The translations under genes and the position numbers were made by a program. A DNA stretch of 64,000 nucleotides from Spirochaetaceae bacterium (lineage in GTDB: Bacteria > Spirochaetota > Spirochaetia > Treponematales > Treponemataceae). Below, one piece after another: positions 50,988 to 59,061 of the stretch (position 1 is its first letter; every line of letters starts with the position of its first letter). A model generated the notes under the pieces. That model was not told where the DNA came from, searched no databases, and worked only from the letters and a program-made list of their open reading frames with translations. The stretch is taken from assembly GCA_017614995.1 (NCBI GenBank), contig JAGAAX010000039.1:124001-188000 (forward strand), written 5' to 3'.

Positions 50988-51713
50988 TTACCGTTCAGTT
51001 ACACTGCCGTCGGCGTGGGCTACAAAGACGGTCGGAATGTTCTTGCAGAAGAAGCCGTTTTCGACTACGCCGACAATTTTGTTGATTTCGGCTTCCATTT
51101 CGGCGGCGTCAGGGGCGGTTTTCCACAAAAGGTCTAAAATTAAGTTGCCGTTGTCTGTAATAACAGGCCCGGCCTTTTTGACGCCCTGACGTAAAGTGCA
51201 TGTTGCGCCGAGCTTTTCAAGAGCCTTTATGACAGGCACGCGGGCTTCTGCAATAATCTCGACAGGAAGTGCAAAAACTGTGCCGATAGAAGCCACGTCT
51301 TTTGACTGGTCGGCAACAATTACAAAGCTGTCTGCGTTGTAGGCGACAATTTTTTCAAGAAGAAGAGCTGCGCCGCCGCCCTTTATAAGCTGCTTTTTCG
51401 GGTTAATTTCGTCTGCGCCGTCAATTGCAAGGTCAAGATGACCGCCAATTTCTTTAGAATTCATTGAAAAAACTGGAATACCCAGATTTTCGCACGCAAT
51501 TGTAGTCTGAAAACTTGTGGCTACGGCGCAAATGTCTTTCAAAGTTCCGTCTTTAATGCGCTCTGCAACACGTTCAACAGCAGGCATTGCCGTAGAGCCT
51601 GTGCCTAAACCGATTTTCATGCCTGAAAAAATGCGTTTCTGTTCAATAAGGCGGTCAACCGCAAATTTGCCGACCAATGCCTTCTGTTCACTCTGTGTCA
51701 GATTTTTTGTCAT
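50988..51713 (-). CDS. rpiA: Ribose-5-phosphate isomerase A
   Basis: 241 aa from the ATG at 51713, which has AGGAG 7 nt upstream (the frame is open 8 codons more). RpiA motifs: MKIGLGTGSTAMPAVERV (phosphate loop), LDLAIDGADEINPKKQLIKG (catalytic Asp/Glu region) and KGGGAALLLEKIVAYNADSF with the catalytic Glu and Lys. Interconverts ribose-5- and ribulose-5-phosphate in the pentose phosphate pathway. Its start overlaps aroDE by 26 bp; last gene of the def operon. Confidence 0.94.
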   Translation of the reverse strand: MTKNLTQSEQKALVGKFAVDRLIEQKRIFSGMKIGLGTGSTAMPAVERVAERIKDGTLKDICAVATSFQTTIACENLGIPVFSMNSKEIGGHLDLAIDGADEINPKKQLIKGGGAALLLEKIVAYNADSFVIVADQSKDVASIGTVFALPVEIIAEARVPVIKALEKLGATCTLRQGVKKAGPVITDNGNLILDLLWKTAPDAAEMEAEINKIVGVVENGFFCKNIPTVFVAHADGSVTER

Positions 51714-53208
51714 AAGGTACTCCTGTAAAAAGCTCAAAGTGCGCCCGCGCCTGTTTTTGAATCATCTCAAAAGAGTTTGCCGTATTGCAGCCTGCCCTTT
51801 CGGCGCGGACAAGCAGCGGGTTTTGTTGAGGATTATATGTGCAGTCAAAGACATATTCATTTCCCGTAAATTCGTAAAAAGGAATTGGGTCGTAAACAAT
51901 GTCGAGACCGCCGTAACGCACAATATCTGCGTTTTCGGTTTTTGTCTGAATTATCAAATCAGAATAGTCGCCAATCTGAATCTGCGATTCTTCTGAAAGT
52001 GAAGAACTTTTAAATGAAAACTGGTCTGCAATTTTTTTTGCCTGACTTATCGGGTTGTTGAATACACAGGCTTTGCCTTTCAAAGACTTTACGACATAAG
52101 CGGCTGTTCTTGCTTCTGCACCCGAACCGATTATGGCAATTTTCATGCCGGAAAGGTTTTTAAGTCCTATAAACTCGCAGAGTGTGTCGCTTAAAGCCTT
52201 TGCGCAGAGGTTAAAGCCGCTCCACGTGTCGTTTTCGCGTATAATTGCGTCGCATGTATAAGAATAGCCCGCGTACTCGTCAATTGTGGGTATAAAGTCT
52301 TTAACCGTATTTTTGAACGGCCTTGAAATTGTCATTGCTTTTATAGAAAGCTCTTCTGCAAATTCAATAGATTCTTCTATTTTTTGTGCCCTAAGCGGAA
52401 TATACACGTTGTTCATGTTGTGCGCGTGATAAGCCTCGTTGTGGATTTTCGGGCTTAGCGCATGAAGCATCGGATAGCCGGTTATGGCAAAAATGTTTGT
52501 GCTGTCGTCGATTGACTCAAAATTGTAGATTTCAGAAAGCGAAATAGGGTCTATGCCGCCATGCGGACGCTTGTCGTCGAGCAGCTCTCTCGGCAGTGTG
52601 TATGTAAGCAGAGAATGAAGCTTTGTCGCAAGAATGCGGCATGGCAACGCAAGCTGGCCGCGGACGGCTATAATCTGGTCATATTCCTTAAAATTCTTTG
52701 TCTGGTGAAAAAGCTGCGTAATATCAGAAAGGCTTCTCGGTTCGTAGGAAATTTTGGGAATCTCAAAACCGGCAACTCTAAGCTTGCTTATGCGGTTGTT
52801 CAGGTTTCCGATGGGTTCTTCTTTTATATAGGAACTTCTGATAATTCTTGTGCCGAACGCCAAAGCCGCGTCCTGAATGCTTGGAACGTTGAAGTCTGTT
52901 TCAATGTCGATGTAGGCAAAATTTTTGCGGCTGTCCTGATTTGCAAAGGCAAGTCCGCGGGCAAAAAGCACAGTGCGCGAAGCTTCTCCGTCTTCAAATT
53001 TGCCGCCATCAATTGTGCGCCTTATGCTCAAAATGCAGGGCACTTTTGCCAGTTCCGGGAATTTTCTTATTTCGAGGCGCTCGTCAGCATTAAGATAATC
53101 CGCTCTCAATTCTGCTATATCAATCCAGTTACGGTATTTGTCCAGAATTGCAAGGTCTTCTGCTAAAGTTGACCCTGTAAGGCTTAAACAGATTTTTGAG
53201 CGGATCAT
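51688..53208 (-). CDS. aroDE: AroDE-type bifunctional 3-dehydroquinate dehydratase/shikimate dehydrogenase, possibly degenerate
   Basis: 506 aa. Residues 1-225 are a type I dehydroquinate dehydratase (DIAELRADYL; ILSIRRTIDGG; FEIPKISYEPRS with the Schiff-base Lys; CRILATKLHSLLTYT). The rest is shikimate dehydrogenase (AITGYPMLHALSPKIHN; TISRPFKNTV with catalytic Lys; AIIGSGAEARTAAYVV for NADP). Several expected residues differ: the SNHDF His region reads SSYIKEE, and the NTD Asp motif reads GFNLC. Order and fusion are recognisable, but catalysis is not assured. Between the PASTA gene and rpiA. Confidence 0.78.
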   Translation of the reverse strand: MIRSKICLSLTGSTLAEDLAILDKYRNWIDIAELRADYLNADERLEIRKFPELAKVPCILSIRRTIDGGKFEDGEASRTVLFARGLAFANQDSRKNFAYIDIETDFNVPSIQDAALAFGTRIIRSSYIKEEPIGNLNNRISKLRVAGFEIPKISYEPRSLSDITQLFHQTKNFKEYDQIIAVRGQLALPCRILATKLHSLLTYTLPRELLDDKRPHGGIDPISLSEIYNFESIDDSTNIFAITGYPMLHALSPKIHNEAYHAHNMNNVYIPLRAQKIEESIEFAEELSIKAMTISRPFKNTVKDFIPTIDEYAGYSYTCDAIIRENDTWSGFNLCAKALSDTLCEFIGLKNLSGMKIAIIGSGAEARTAAYVVKSLKGKACVFNNPISQAKKIADQFSFKSSSLSEESQIQIGDYSDLIIQTKTENADIVRYGGLDIVYDPIPFYEFTGNEYVFDCTYNPQQNPLLVRAERAGCNTANSFEMIQKQARAHFELFTGVPYDKKSDTE

Positions 53209-53222
53209 ATTTTGCTCCCGTA

Positions 53223-54254
53223 TCAGTCTTCGCTAGGTCTTACTGTAATCTGAGAGAATTCTTTGCCTTCAACATAGAGTATAAGCACAGTGTTCTTCGG
53301 CACAGCATACGGAATCGAAAGGCTTCCGCCCATGTGTGTAAATTTAACTACAGAAGAGCTTTTGCCGCCAGAAGGTGGAAGAGCCATAAGCTCCATTTTG
53401 AGCGGGTAAGCATATTCCGGCAAAGTCTGCTTAAAGATTCCGTAAACTGTTGAGCTTAAACCCTTTGCCTGAGGAAATCCGATTACGGCTTCAACTCTGC
53501 TGTTCTTTGAAAGAACTTCGTTTGCTATAGGCATCTGCGAAATAATTTGCGGTTCGTTTGCATCTGTCTCGCCGGCAGAAAAATCAAACATAAGGTCGCT
53601 TGAAGCCATCTGGCTGTATATTTCGCGCAAAGAAAGAGAGACAATATTAGGTACTGTGATTTTTTCGTTTTCCGGGCCGCGGCTTACAACAAGCTTAAGT
53701 ACAATCGGGTCAGAAATGCTTTTGCCTGCCGGCGGGTTCTGTGAAAGAACAGTACCGGCTTCAGCAGCATTATATTCATAAAGCGGCTCTGCAAGGGTAA
53801 TAAGCGGCTTTGACATGGCGGCAAAAAGTGTTTTAAGGTGGCTTTTAACATCATCGATGTTCCAGCCTTTAAAATCCTCAACCTTGTCTACAACTGTGCC
53901 GCGGCTTACGGTCAGGTTAATGCGCTTACCAGCTTTTACAATAGAGCCTGCAACAGGCGACTGGTCTAAGATTAAGCCCTTGTCTTCAGGGTTGTCTGAA
54001 TAGCGCAGAATAATTTTTGGATAAAGTTCCTTAACCTGCATTTCAAGCAGCGCGTCGCTAAGCTCTTTGCCTACAACTTGCGGAACCATAACTTCTTCTT
54101 CGCCTTTTACAGAGGCAAAAAAGACTGCCACGCAGATAAGTCCCATAAAAAGAATGACAAAAAGTGCATAAATAAAAAAAGCAAAACCGCTCTGCTGCAT
54201 TTTTTCGCCCGCAGAAGCAATGCTGAATCCAATTCCTGATTTTCTATCTTTCAT
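53223..54254 (-). CDS. Membrane-anchored PASTA-domain protein
   Basis: 343 aa. A cytoplasmic N-terminus (about 20 residues) and one membrane helix (FAFFIYALFVILFMGLICVA) precede at least three PASTA repeats: VPQVVGKELSDALLEM, VEDFKGWNIDDVKSHL and VPNIVSLSLREIYSQM, each with the LDQSP- or LSQNP-type turn (ILDQSPVAGSIV; VLSQNPPAGKSI; IISQMPIANEVL). PASTA domains bind muropeptides or peptidoglycan; here no kinase domain is attached. Extracytoplasmic. GAGGAAT precedes the ATG. Downstream of def and fmt. Confidence 0.88.
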   Translation of the reverse strand: MKDRKSGIGFSIASAGEKMQQSGFAFFIYALFVILFMGLICVAVFFASVKGEEEVMVPQVVGKELSDALLEMQVKELYPKIILRYSDNPEDKGLILDQSPVAGSIVKAGKRINLTVSRGTVVDKVEDFKGWNIDDVKSHLKTLFAAMSKPLITLAEPLYEYNAAEAGTVLSQNPPAGKSISDPIVLKLVVSRGPENEKITVPNIVSLSLREIYSQMASSDLMFDFSAGETDANEPQIISQMPIANEVLSKNSRVEAVIGFPQAKGLSSTVYGIFKQTLPEYAYPLKMELMALPPSGGKSSSVVKFTHMGGSLSIPYAVPKNTVLILYVEGKEFSQITVRPSED

Positions 54255-54290
54255 ATTTATTCCTCGTTTCCTCCATTTTTAAAGGAAGTT

Positions 54291-55280
54291 CTAATTACAT
54301 ACTGAACCGACGAAGTTGCGCGCTCCGTTCATAAAGTCTTTCCAGTTCATGGCTTTTTTTGTCTGCCACTGAAGGTTCTGCACCGCAAGAATGCCGCTGC
54401 CTGTCTTAATCAGAATACCTTCTTTTTTGTCTGAAAAAAGCACCGTTCCAGGCGCTTTGCCGTCAGCTTCGGCTTTATTATAGCTGCTGCCGTTATAGAC
54501 CGCCGCCCTGTGAATAATCAGGCTTGTTCCGTTAGAAACAGTTGAAGCGCCCGGCCAGGGCTCAAAAGCCCTTATTTTGGCGCATATACTTTCGGCTGAA
54601 TCATTCCAGTTTATGGCAGAATCTTCTTTTTTAAGCATACCAAAATAAGTTGCATCTGCCTCATTCTGCACAGTCTCGCCCGCGCCTACTGTATTATTTT
54701 CTATTTTATCAAGAACTTCAAGGAAAAGACTGCCGCCTTCATTTGAAGCTTTTTCAAGTATGTCCTCGGCATATTCTGTGCCGTTAAGCGCAAATCTTGT
54801 CTGCAAGAGAATGTTGCCGCTGTCCATCTGCTGTGCAAGGCGCTGAACGGTAAAGCCAGTTTCTTTGTCCTGGTTTAAGATGGCGGCAGGCACTGGTGCG
54901 CAGCCTCTGTAGCGCGGCAGCAAAGACGGATGAAGGTTTATTCCTCCAAGCGGAAAAATTGCCATAAATTCAGGCTTAAAAATCTTGCCGTAAGCAAAGC
55001 AGACTAAAATGTCCGGCTTAAGCTCTTTTATTGCAGACTGAACTTCTGCAAGTTTCTGCGGCTCAAATAAAGCAATTGCCGGTTCGCCGTTCTGGGCGCG
55101 TTCTGCGTTTATAGCCGCCAAAGCCTGTGCTACCGGCGTGCTTACAAGCTCTTTGCCGCGCTTTTGTGCAGCAGGCGGGTTTGTAAGAACACCGACAATC
55201 TGGTGCTTTTTGCTGTGAGCAATTTCAATTAACGGTTTTGCCGCAATTGCAGGGCTTCCGGCATAGAGAATCTTAAGCAT
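54291..55280 (-). CDS. fmt: Methionyl-tRNA formyltransferase
   Basis: 329 aa, usual size. N-terminal formyl-transfer Rossmann domain (LKILYAGSPAIAAKPLIEI), the folate-site segment INLHPSLLPRYRGCAPVPAAI (catalytic Asn/His region) and TVQRLAQQMDSGNILLQ. A C-terminal tRNA-binding domain starts near residue 210 (INWNDSAESICAKIRAFEPW). Adds the formyl group to initiator Met-tRNA. Start overlaps the def stop by 8 nt, so the two are translationally coupled, matching their linked function. Confidence 0.95.
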   Translation of the reverse strand: MLKILYAGSPAIAAKPLIEIAHSKKHQIVGVLTNPPAAQKRGKELVSTPVAQALAAINAERAQNGEPAIALFEPQKLAEVQSAIKELKPDILVCFAYGKIFKPEFMAIFPLGGINLHPSLLPRYRGCAPVPAAILNQDKETGFTVQRLAQQMDSGNILLQTRFALNGTEYAEDILEKASNEGGSLFLEVLDKIENNTVGAGETVQNEADATYFGMLKKEDSAINWNDSAESICAKIRAFEPWPGASTVSNGTSLIIHRAAVYNGSSYNKAEADGKAPGTVLFSDKKEGILIKTGSGILAVQNLQWQTKKAMNWKDFMNGARNFVGSVCN

Positions 55281-55845
55281 CAGGCGATTTTCCGCCTTTT
55301 TTTGCTAATTTAGCCTGAAGCTTTGCCTGTTTGGCTTTTTTCTGCGCCAACTTTGCTTTGCGGCGCTCCTCGCGTTTTGCAAACTGCTCTTCGATTTTCT
55401 TTTTAAAGTCAGCATCGCCTTTGTCAATGTAAAGAATGCCGTCAAGATGGTCATTTTCATGCTGAATAACGCGTGCAAGAAGTCCGTCTGCCTCAAGCAG
55501 AAATTTCTTTCCGAATTCGTCCTGTGCCTGAACTGTTACTTTTTCAGGGCGCATGATTTTTTCGTAGACTTTTGGAATGCTTAGGCAGCCTTCTTCAAAG
55601 GGCACAAGGTCAGAAGATGTAGATACAATCTGAGGATTTATAAAAACGCGGCGGACGTCGTCGTCTGCGATAATTACAAAAAATCTTGATGATTTTCCGA
55701 CCTGAGGCGCGGCAAGACCGACACCTTCGGCTTCAATCATCGTGTCAAACATTTCATTAATAAATGAGCGCAATTCGTCTGTAAATTCTGTTACAGGCTG
55801 TGCTTTTTGGCGAAGTACCGGGTCGCCTAACTGAACTACTTCCAT
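55273..55845 (-). CDS. def: Peptide deformylase
   Basis: About 190 aa from the ATG at 55845; the frame is open 24 codons more but that part contains the promoter. Motifs I-III are intact: GVGLAAPQVG, EGCLSIP (metal-ligand Cys) and QHENDHLDG (HExxH). Removes the formyl group from new proteins using Fe2+ or similar. The C-terminus (about 30 residues) is Lys/Ala-rich (KAKLAQKKAKQAKLQAKLA), longer and more basic than usual. First gene of the def-fmt-PASTA-aroDE-rpiA operon; probably leaderless. Confidence 0.93.
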   Translation of the reverse strand: MEVVQLGDPVLRQKAQPVTEFTDELRSFINEMFDTMIEAEGVGLAAPQVGKSSRFFVIIADDDVRRVFINPQIVSTSSDLVPFEEGCLSIPKVYEKIMRPEKVTVQAQDEFGKKFLLEADGLLARVIQHENDHLDGILYIDKGDADFKKKIEEQFAKREERRKAKLAQKKAKQAKLQAKLAKKGGKSPDA

Positions 55846-55852
55846 GTGCTTA

Positions 55853-55881
55853 ATAGTATACAAAGCTTTGAGTTGCGTCAA
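55853..55881 (-). promoter_or_regulatory. Promoter of the def operon, predicted leaderless
   Basis: Minus strand TTGACG (55881-55876), 17 bp, TACTAT (55858-55853), 7 nt, ATG at 55845. No ribosome-binding site in the gap. Confidence 0.7.
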
Positions 55882-55957
55882 TCTTAGAAAATGCTGATTA
55901 ATGTCATTATCTGGCATGACCAGATAATCTATTTGATTGTAATACAGATATTTATAG

Positions 55958-55986
55958 ATTGCCGGATCAACTCCGGCAATGACAGG
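55958..55986. repeat. REP-like palindrome
   Basis: Perfect 8-bp stem ATTGCCGG (55958-55965) / CCGGCAAT (55973-55980) followed by GACAGG. Same style as the elements at 58983-59046. Sits between def and the DUF4954-type gene. Confidence 0.6.
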
Positions 55987-56003
55987 CTGTAATTAATCAG
56001 CAC

Positions 56004-58202
56004 TTACTTTGCGTATTTGTCTACAAGCGCAAGAAACTTCTTTGTATCTTCTTTTGCCGTTTTGATAAAGCTGTTGTCCTCAACCTTGCCGAGTACAGCG
56101 AAGCGTTCCTTCTGGTTGCGGTATGTGCAAGACCTGAATGTGTTTGTGTAATCCTTAAGCTTTGTTACATAAACCTGCTCTTCGATGTAAGCGCGTATTG
56201 TGCGTGCTTCATCACATGCCTGTTTCCAGACTTCTACGGACAAGTCGCTGTAAACAACTTTTAGAGTTTCCAAAGCACAGCAAGCGGCATCAAGCTTGTA
56301 GTTTTTCCATGCTTCGTCATATTCGCTGTGAAGTTCCTGCCAAGTCTTAAAGTTGCCGAGCACAATTTCGTTTCTAATCTGCTCAAAACGCTTTTCAGGC
56401 ATAAGCTGACCGCCGATGTTAATCCAGTTCAAGTCCTGCTTATTTGTCTTTGTCTGCATAAAGGCGGCAAAATTTGAGCCGGATTCCTCAAAATAAGCAA
56501 TAAGCGTTTTAACCGCAAACATTACGAGCATCTGTCTGTAAGCGTTATAAGCTTCGGCTGTCTTTATAAGGTGAACGGCGCGCTTTGAGCGTTCCATGTT
56601 CTCGCCTGTAACCGTAAGCTTTTGTACAACTTCCTGCTTGTTTTTAAGATAAGAGCGGCCGCGTGCGGCAACTTTCTCAAGGTTTTCGGGCAGATTTTCG
56701 CCTAAGTTGCGGAAAATAGCCTTGCCAGTCCATTCTTCGAGAAGCTGCATTGCCTTAATAATTTCTGTTGCTGTGTCCGGGGCAAGATAGTCTGTAACGA
56801 TGTGCTGCGTCTTGTAAAAACGCTTGTCTCTTGTTGTGTATTTCCAGCTATTGCGCTCAAGCGCGTACATATTGTACATCCAGTAATAAGCCGGCATAAC
56901 TTCAAGGTGATTTGCCTGAGGGTTTTCGATAAGCATAGAAAACGGCAGCGGAATGTTCAGCTCATTCGGGTAATTTCCCTTTGTTATAAGCGTGTAGCTT
57001 GCAAAACGGCTGTTATGCTTCAATGTGCTCGAAAGACCCGGCCAGAAGCCTCTGCCTGCAATAATTTCGCCGTCGTTGCCGCGGCTGTTGTGGTTAGAGC
57101 CTACGGTTGCGCCGGCTGCCATATTAGACTGACCCATAATGAGGGTTGCAATCAAGAAAGAGTTGTTGTGGTGCTGCTCGTGTCCCGGGAAGACAAGGTT
57201 GTTCAAAACTTCGCAGCACGAAATTGTGGAATTGTCGCCAAGAATTGAGTGGATGAGCCTTGCGCCGTATTTCAAATTTGAGTTGTTGCACATTACAAAG
57301 CGCACAGCCTTGCAGCCGTAGAAAATGCGGCAGCCGTAGCCGATAATTCCGTTTACAAGTTCTACGCCCTCGCCAATCTGGGTGTCGCTGTTTTCGTCAG
57401 ATTTTATGGTGAGATTTTTGAGCTTGTTTGCGCCTTTAATGTACGCACATTCGCCGACGGCAACGTCTTTGATGATGCGGCAGCTTTTAATTACAGTGTT
57501 GCTGCCGACAGTTCCGTAAAAGCCGCGGTGCAGGTCATAGCTTCTGTTTGTCATGTCGAAAAACGCCTGCATAAGTGCTTTGTCGTCGCGGTAAATTGTC
57601 CAAAGATAAGCGTCGGCGCAGATCATGTCGCTGAAAGGCAGCACTTCGCGGCCGCCAGCTTCATTAAGCGGTTCAATCCATACGCGGACGTCTTCGTCTT
57701 CGCCCTCTTTGATAATGCCGTTGCCGAACTTTGAATGGTTTGTTGTGTCCATTTCGTCAATGCGCGAAAGAATGACGTTGTTGCCTATAATATAGTGCGA
57801 AAGATAATTGCAGTTGTGAATGGCACAATGGTTGCCGATGTCGCATGAAATTATACAGCTGTTTGAAATTCCTTCGTGCACCACAAAATCGTGGTAGCGC
57901 AAAAGCCCTGAACCGGTGTCGCCAATGCGCACAAGCCCGTAAAAAGAGCTGTTTTTTATTGCTTCCGGGTTAAAATTTTTTGTGACAAGCACTTTCTGCC
58001 AGTCTGATGAAGAATTATTGTTCTTTTCAAGAATTTCGATTTGAACGGCAGTCAGGTTCTGCCATTGAGGCACTGCACCGCCTAAAACCTTTTTTATCTG
58101 TTCATTTCTAAGATAATATTCGTCTTTTCCGTCTGGAATAAATTTGTCTTCTATAAATCTATAGCCGTAATTCTGGTTTTCTGAAATATAATTTACACTC
58201 AT
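56004..58202 (-). CDS. DUF4954-type protein with beta-helix (hexapeptide-like) region
   Basis: 732 aa from the ATG at 58202 (MSVNYISENQNYGYR); an ATG at 58214 adds four residues. Residues about 90-330 alternate short glycine/Asn-rich beta turns (IISCDIGNHCAIHNCNYL, YIIGNNVILSRIDE, LIHSILGDNSTISCCEVL), the look of a left-handed parallel beta-helix as in hexapeptide transferases. The rest is helical. This fits the DUF4954 family of spirochaetes and Bacteroidetes as I remember it. Function unknown; a sugar-nucleotide-related role is speculation. Divergent from the gene at 58336. Confidence 0.7.
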   Translation of the reverse strand: MSVNYISENQNYGYRFIEDKFIPDGKDEYYLRNEQIKKVLGGAVPQWQNLTAVQIEILEKNNNSSSDWQKVLVTKNFNPEAIKNSSFYGLVRIGDTGSGLLRYHDFVVHEGISNSCIISCDIGNHCAIHNCNYLSHYIIGNNVILSRIDEMDTTNHSKFGNGIIKEGEDEDVRVWIEPLNEAGGREVLPFSDMICADAYLWTIYRDDKALMQAFFDMTNRSYDLHRGFYGTVGSNTVIKSCRIIKDVAVGECAYIKGANKLKNLTIKSDENSDTQIGEGVELVNGIIGYGCRIFYGCKAVRFVMCNNSNLKYGARLIHSILGDNSTISCCEVLNNLVFPGHEQHHNNSFLIATLIMGQSNMAAGATVGSNHNSRGNDGEIIAGRGFWPGLSSTLKHNSRFASYTLITKGNYPNELNIPLPFSMLIENPQANHLEVMPAYYWMYNMYALERNSWKYTTRDKRFYKTQHIVTDYLAPDTATEIIKAMQLLEEWTGKAIFRNLGENLPENLEKVAARGRSYLKNKQEVVQKLTVTGENMERSKRAVHLIKTAEAYNAYRQMLVMFAVKTLIAYFEESGSNFAAFMQTKTNKQDLNWINIGGQLMPEKRFEQIRNEIVLGNFKTWQELHSEYDEAWKNYKLDAACCALETLKVVYSDLSVEVWKQACDEARTIRAYIEEQVYVTKLKDYTNTFRSCTYRNQKERFAVLGKVEDNSFIKTAKEDTKKFLALVDKYAK

Positions 58203-58335
58203 GGAATAAAGCATAAAGTTTTTTTTGCTTTCTGAATAGTAGCAGGGCTGATTTTATTTTTAAGATTTTGTCCGTTATAAAAGCAAATCTTGTTTCGGGT
58301 CTTGACAAAAATGCCAGAAAATACGATGTATAGAT

Positions 58336-58905
58336 ATGCGAAATTCAGAACTTACTGCATCAGGCAGTATTACACAATTTATTTCACAAGACATTTTATC
58401 TGCTTTAGAGACTTTATTAAACGGAGCATCAGAGCAAGAACTGGATGATGCCGCTTGTGTAATAGCTTGTGCTTTTGGAGACAGCGGTTCTTTCAGCCAG
58501 CTTGCTTCAGAGGAATCAGAGAACAGAGACCAAAAAGAATCAAAATTAACTTCAAGTTTCCACAATAACCTAAATCTTCTTGTTCAAAAAACCTGGGTTG
58601 AAAAATCAGACGAAACATTAAAGGAACAGGCTTTGTTCCGCATAACAGAATTGTGCGATGCATGTTCAAAAAAAGCTTATGCAGAAAACTATGAAAACTT
58701 TCTTGCTATTCTTAGAGATGTTGTTTATCTGATGTTCGGCGCACAGGCAAAAAAAGACGATTTTCTTGAATACGCACTGCGTATTGACCCGGGTTTCGGC
58801 ATTTTCTGGTGGTATATTTCGAACCTTCCTCCCAAATCTGAGTGGTCAGAAGAAAAGAGCCGGTTAGCTATATTGCTTGGTATGTATTTCCTTGCAAATT
58901 ACTGA
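58336..58905 (+). CDS. Conserved hypothetical cytoplasmic protein
   Basis: 189 aa, mostly helical and acidic, without signal or membrane segments. Recognisable features are only compositional: an N-terminal ITQFISQDILSALETLLNG helix, a central SFHNNLNLLVQKTWVEKSDE, and an aromatic C-terminus (IFWWYISNLPPKSEW). No family recognised. TTGACA lies 24 nt upstream at 58301-58306 but no convincing -10 fits. Ends in a good terminator, so it is probably monocistronic. Confidence 0.65.
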   Translation: MRNSELTASGSITQFISQDILSALETLLNGASEQELDDAACVIACAFGDSGSFSQLASEESENRDQKESKLTSSFHNNLNLLVQKTWVEKSDETLKEQALFRITELCDACSKKAYAENYENFLAILRDVVYLMFGAQAKKDDFLEYALRIDPGFGIFWWYISNLPPKSEWSEEKSRLAILLGMYFLANY

Positions 58906-58918
58906 TTATGATTCAAGC

Positions 58919-58952
58919 AGACCGGAGCTTACAGAGTTTCGGTCTTTTTTTT
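58919..58952 (+). terminator. Rho-independent terminator
   Basis: AGACCGGA (58919-58926) pairs with TTCGGTCT (58938-58945, one G-T wobble) and is followed by T7. It ends the gene at 58336. Confidence 0.8.
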
Positions 58953-58982
58953 GTATTGTCATTGTTATTTGACAAACTTGTC

Positions 58983-59046
58983 ATTGTCGGGCTTGACCCG
59001 ACAATCTGTTAAAAAAGATTTCCGGCTCAAGTCCGGGAATGACACT
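58983..59046. repeat. Two REP-like palindromes upstream of proA
   Basis: ATTGTCGGG / CCCGACAAT (58983-59005, perfect 9-bp stem) and ATTTCCGG / CCGGGAAT (59018-59040, one wobble), the latter followed by GACA. Dispersed palindromes of the CCGGGAATGACA type. Confidence 0.65.
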
Positions 59047-59061
59047 TCGGTGAGGAGACCT

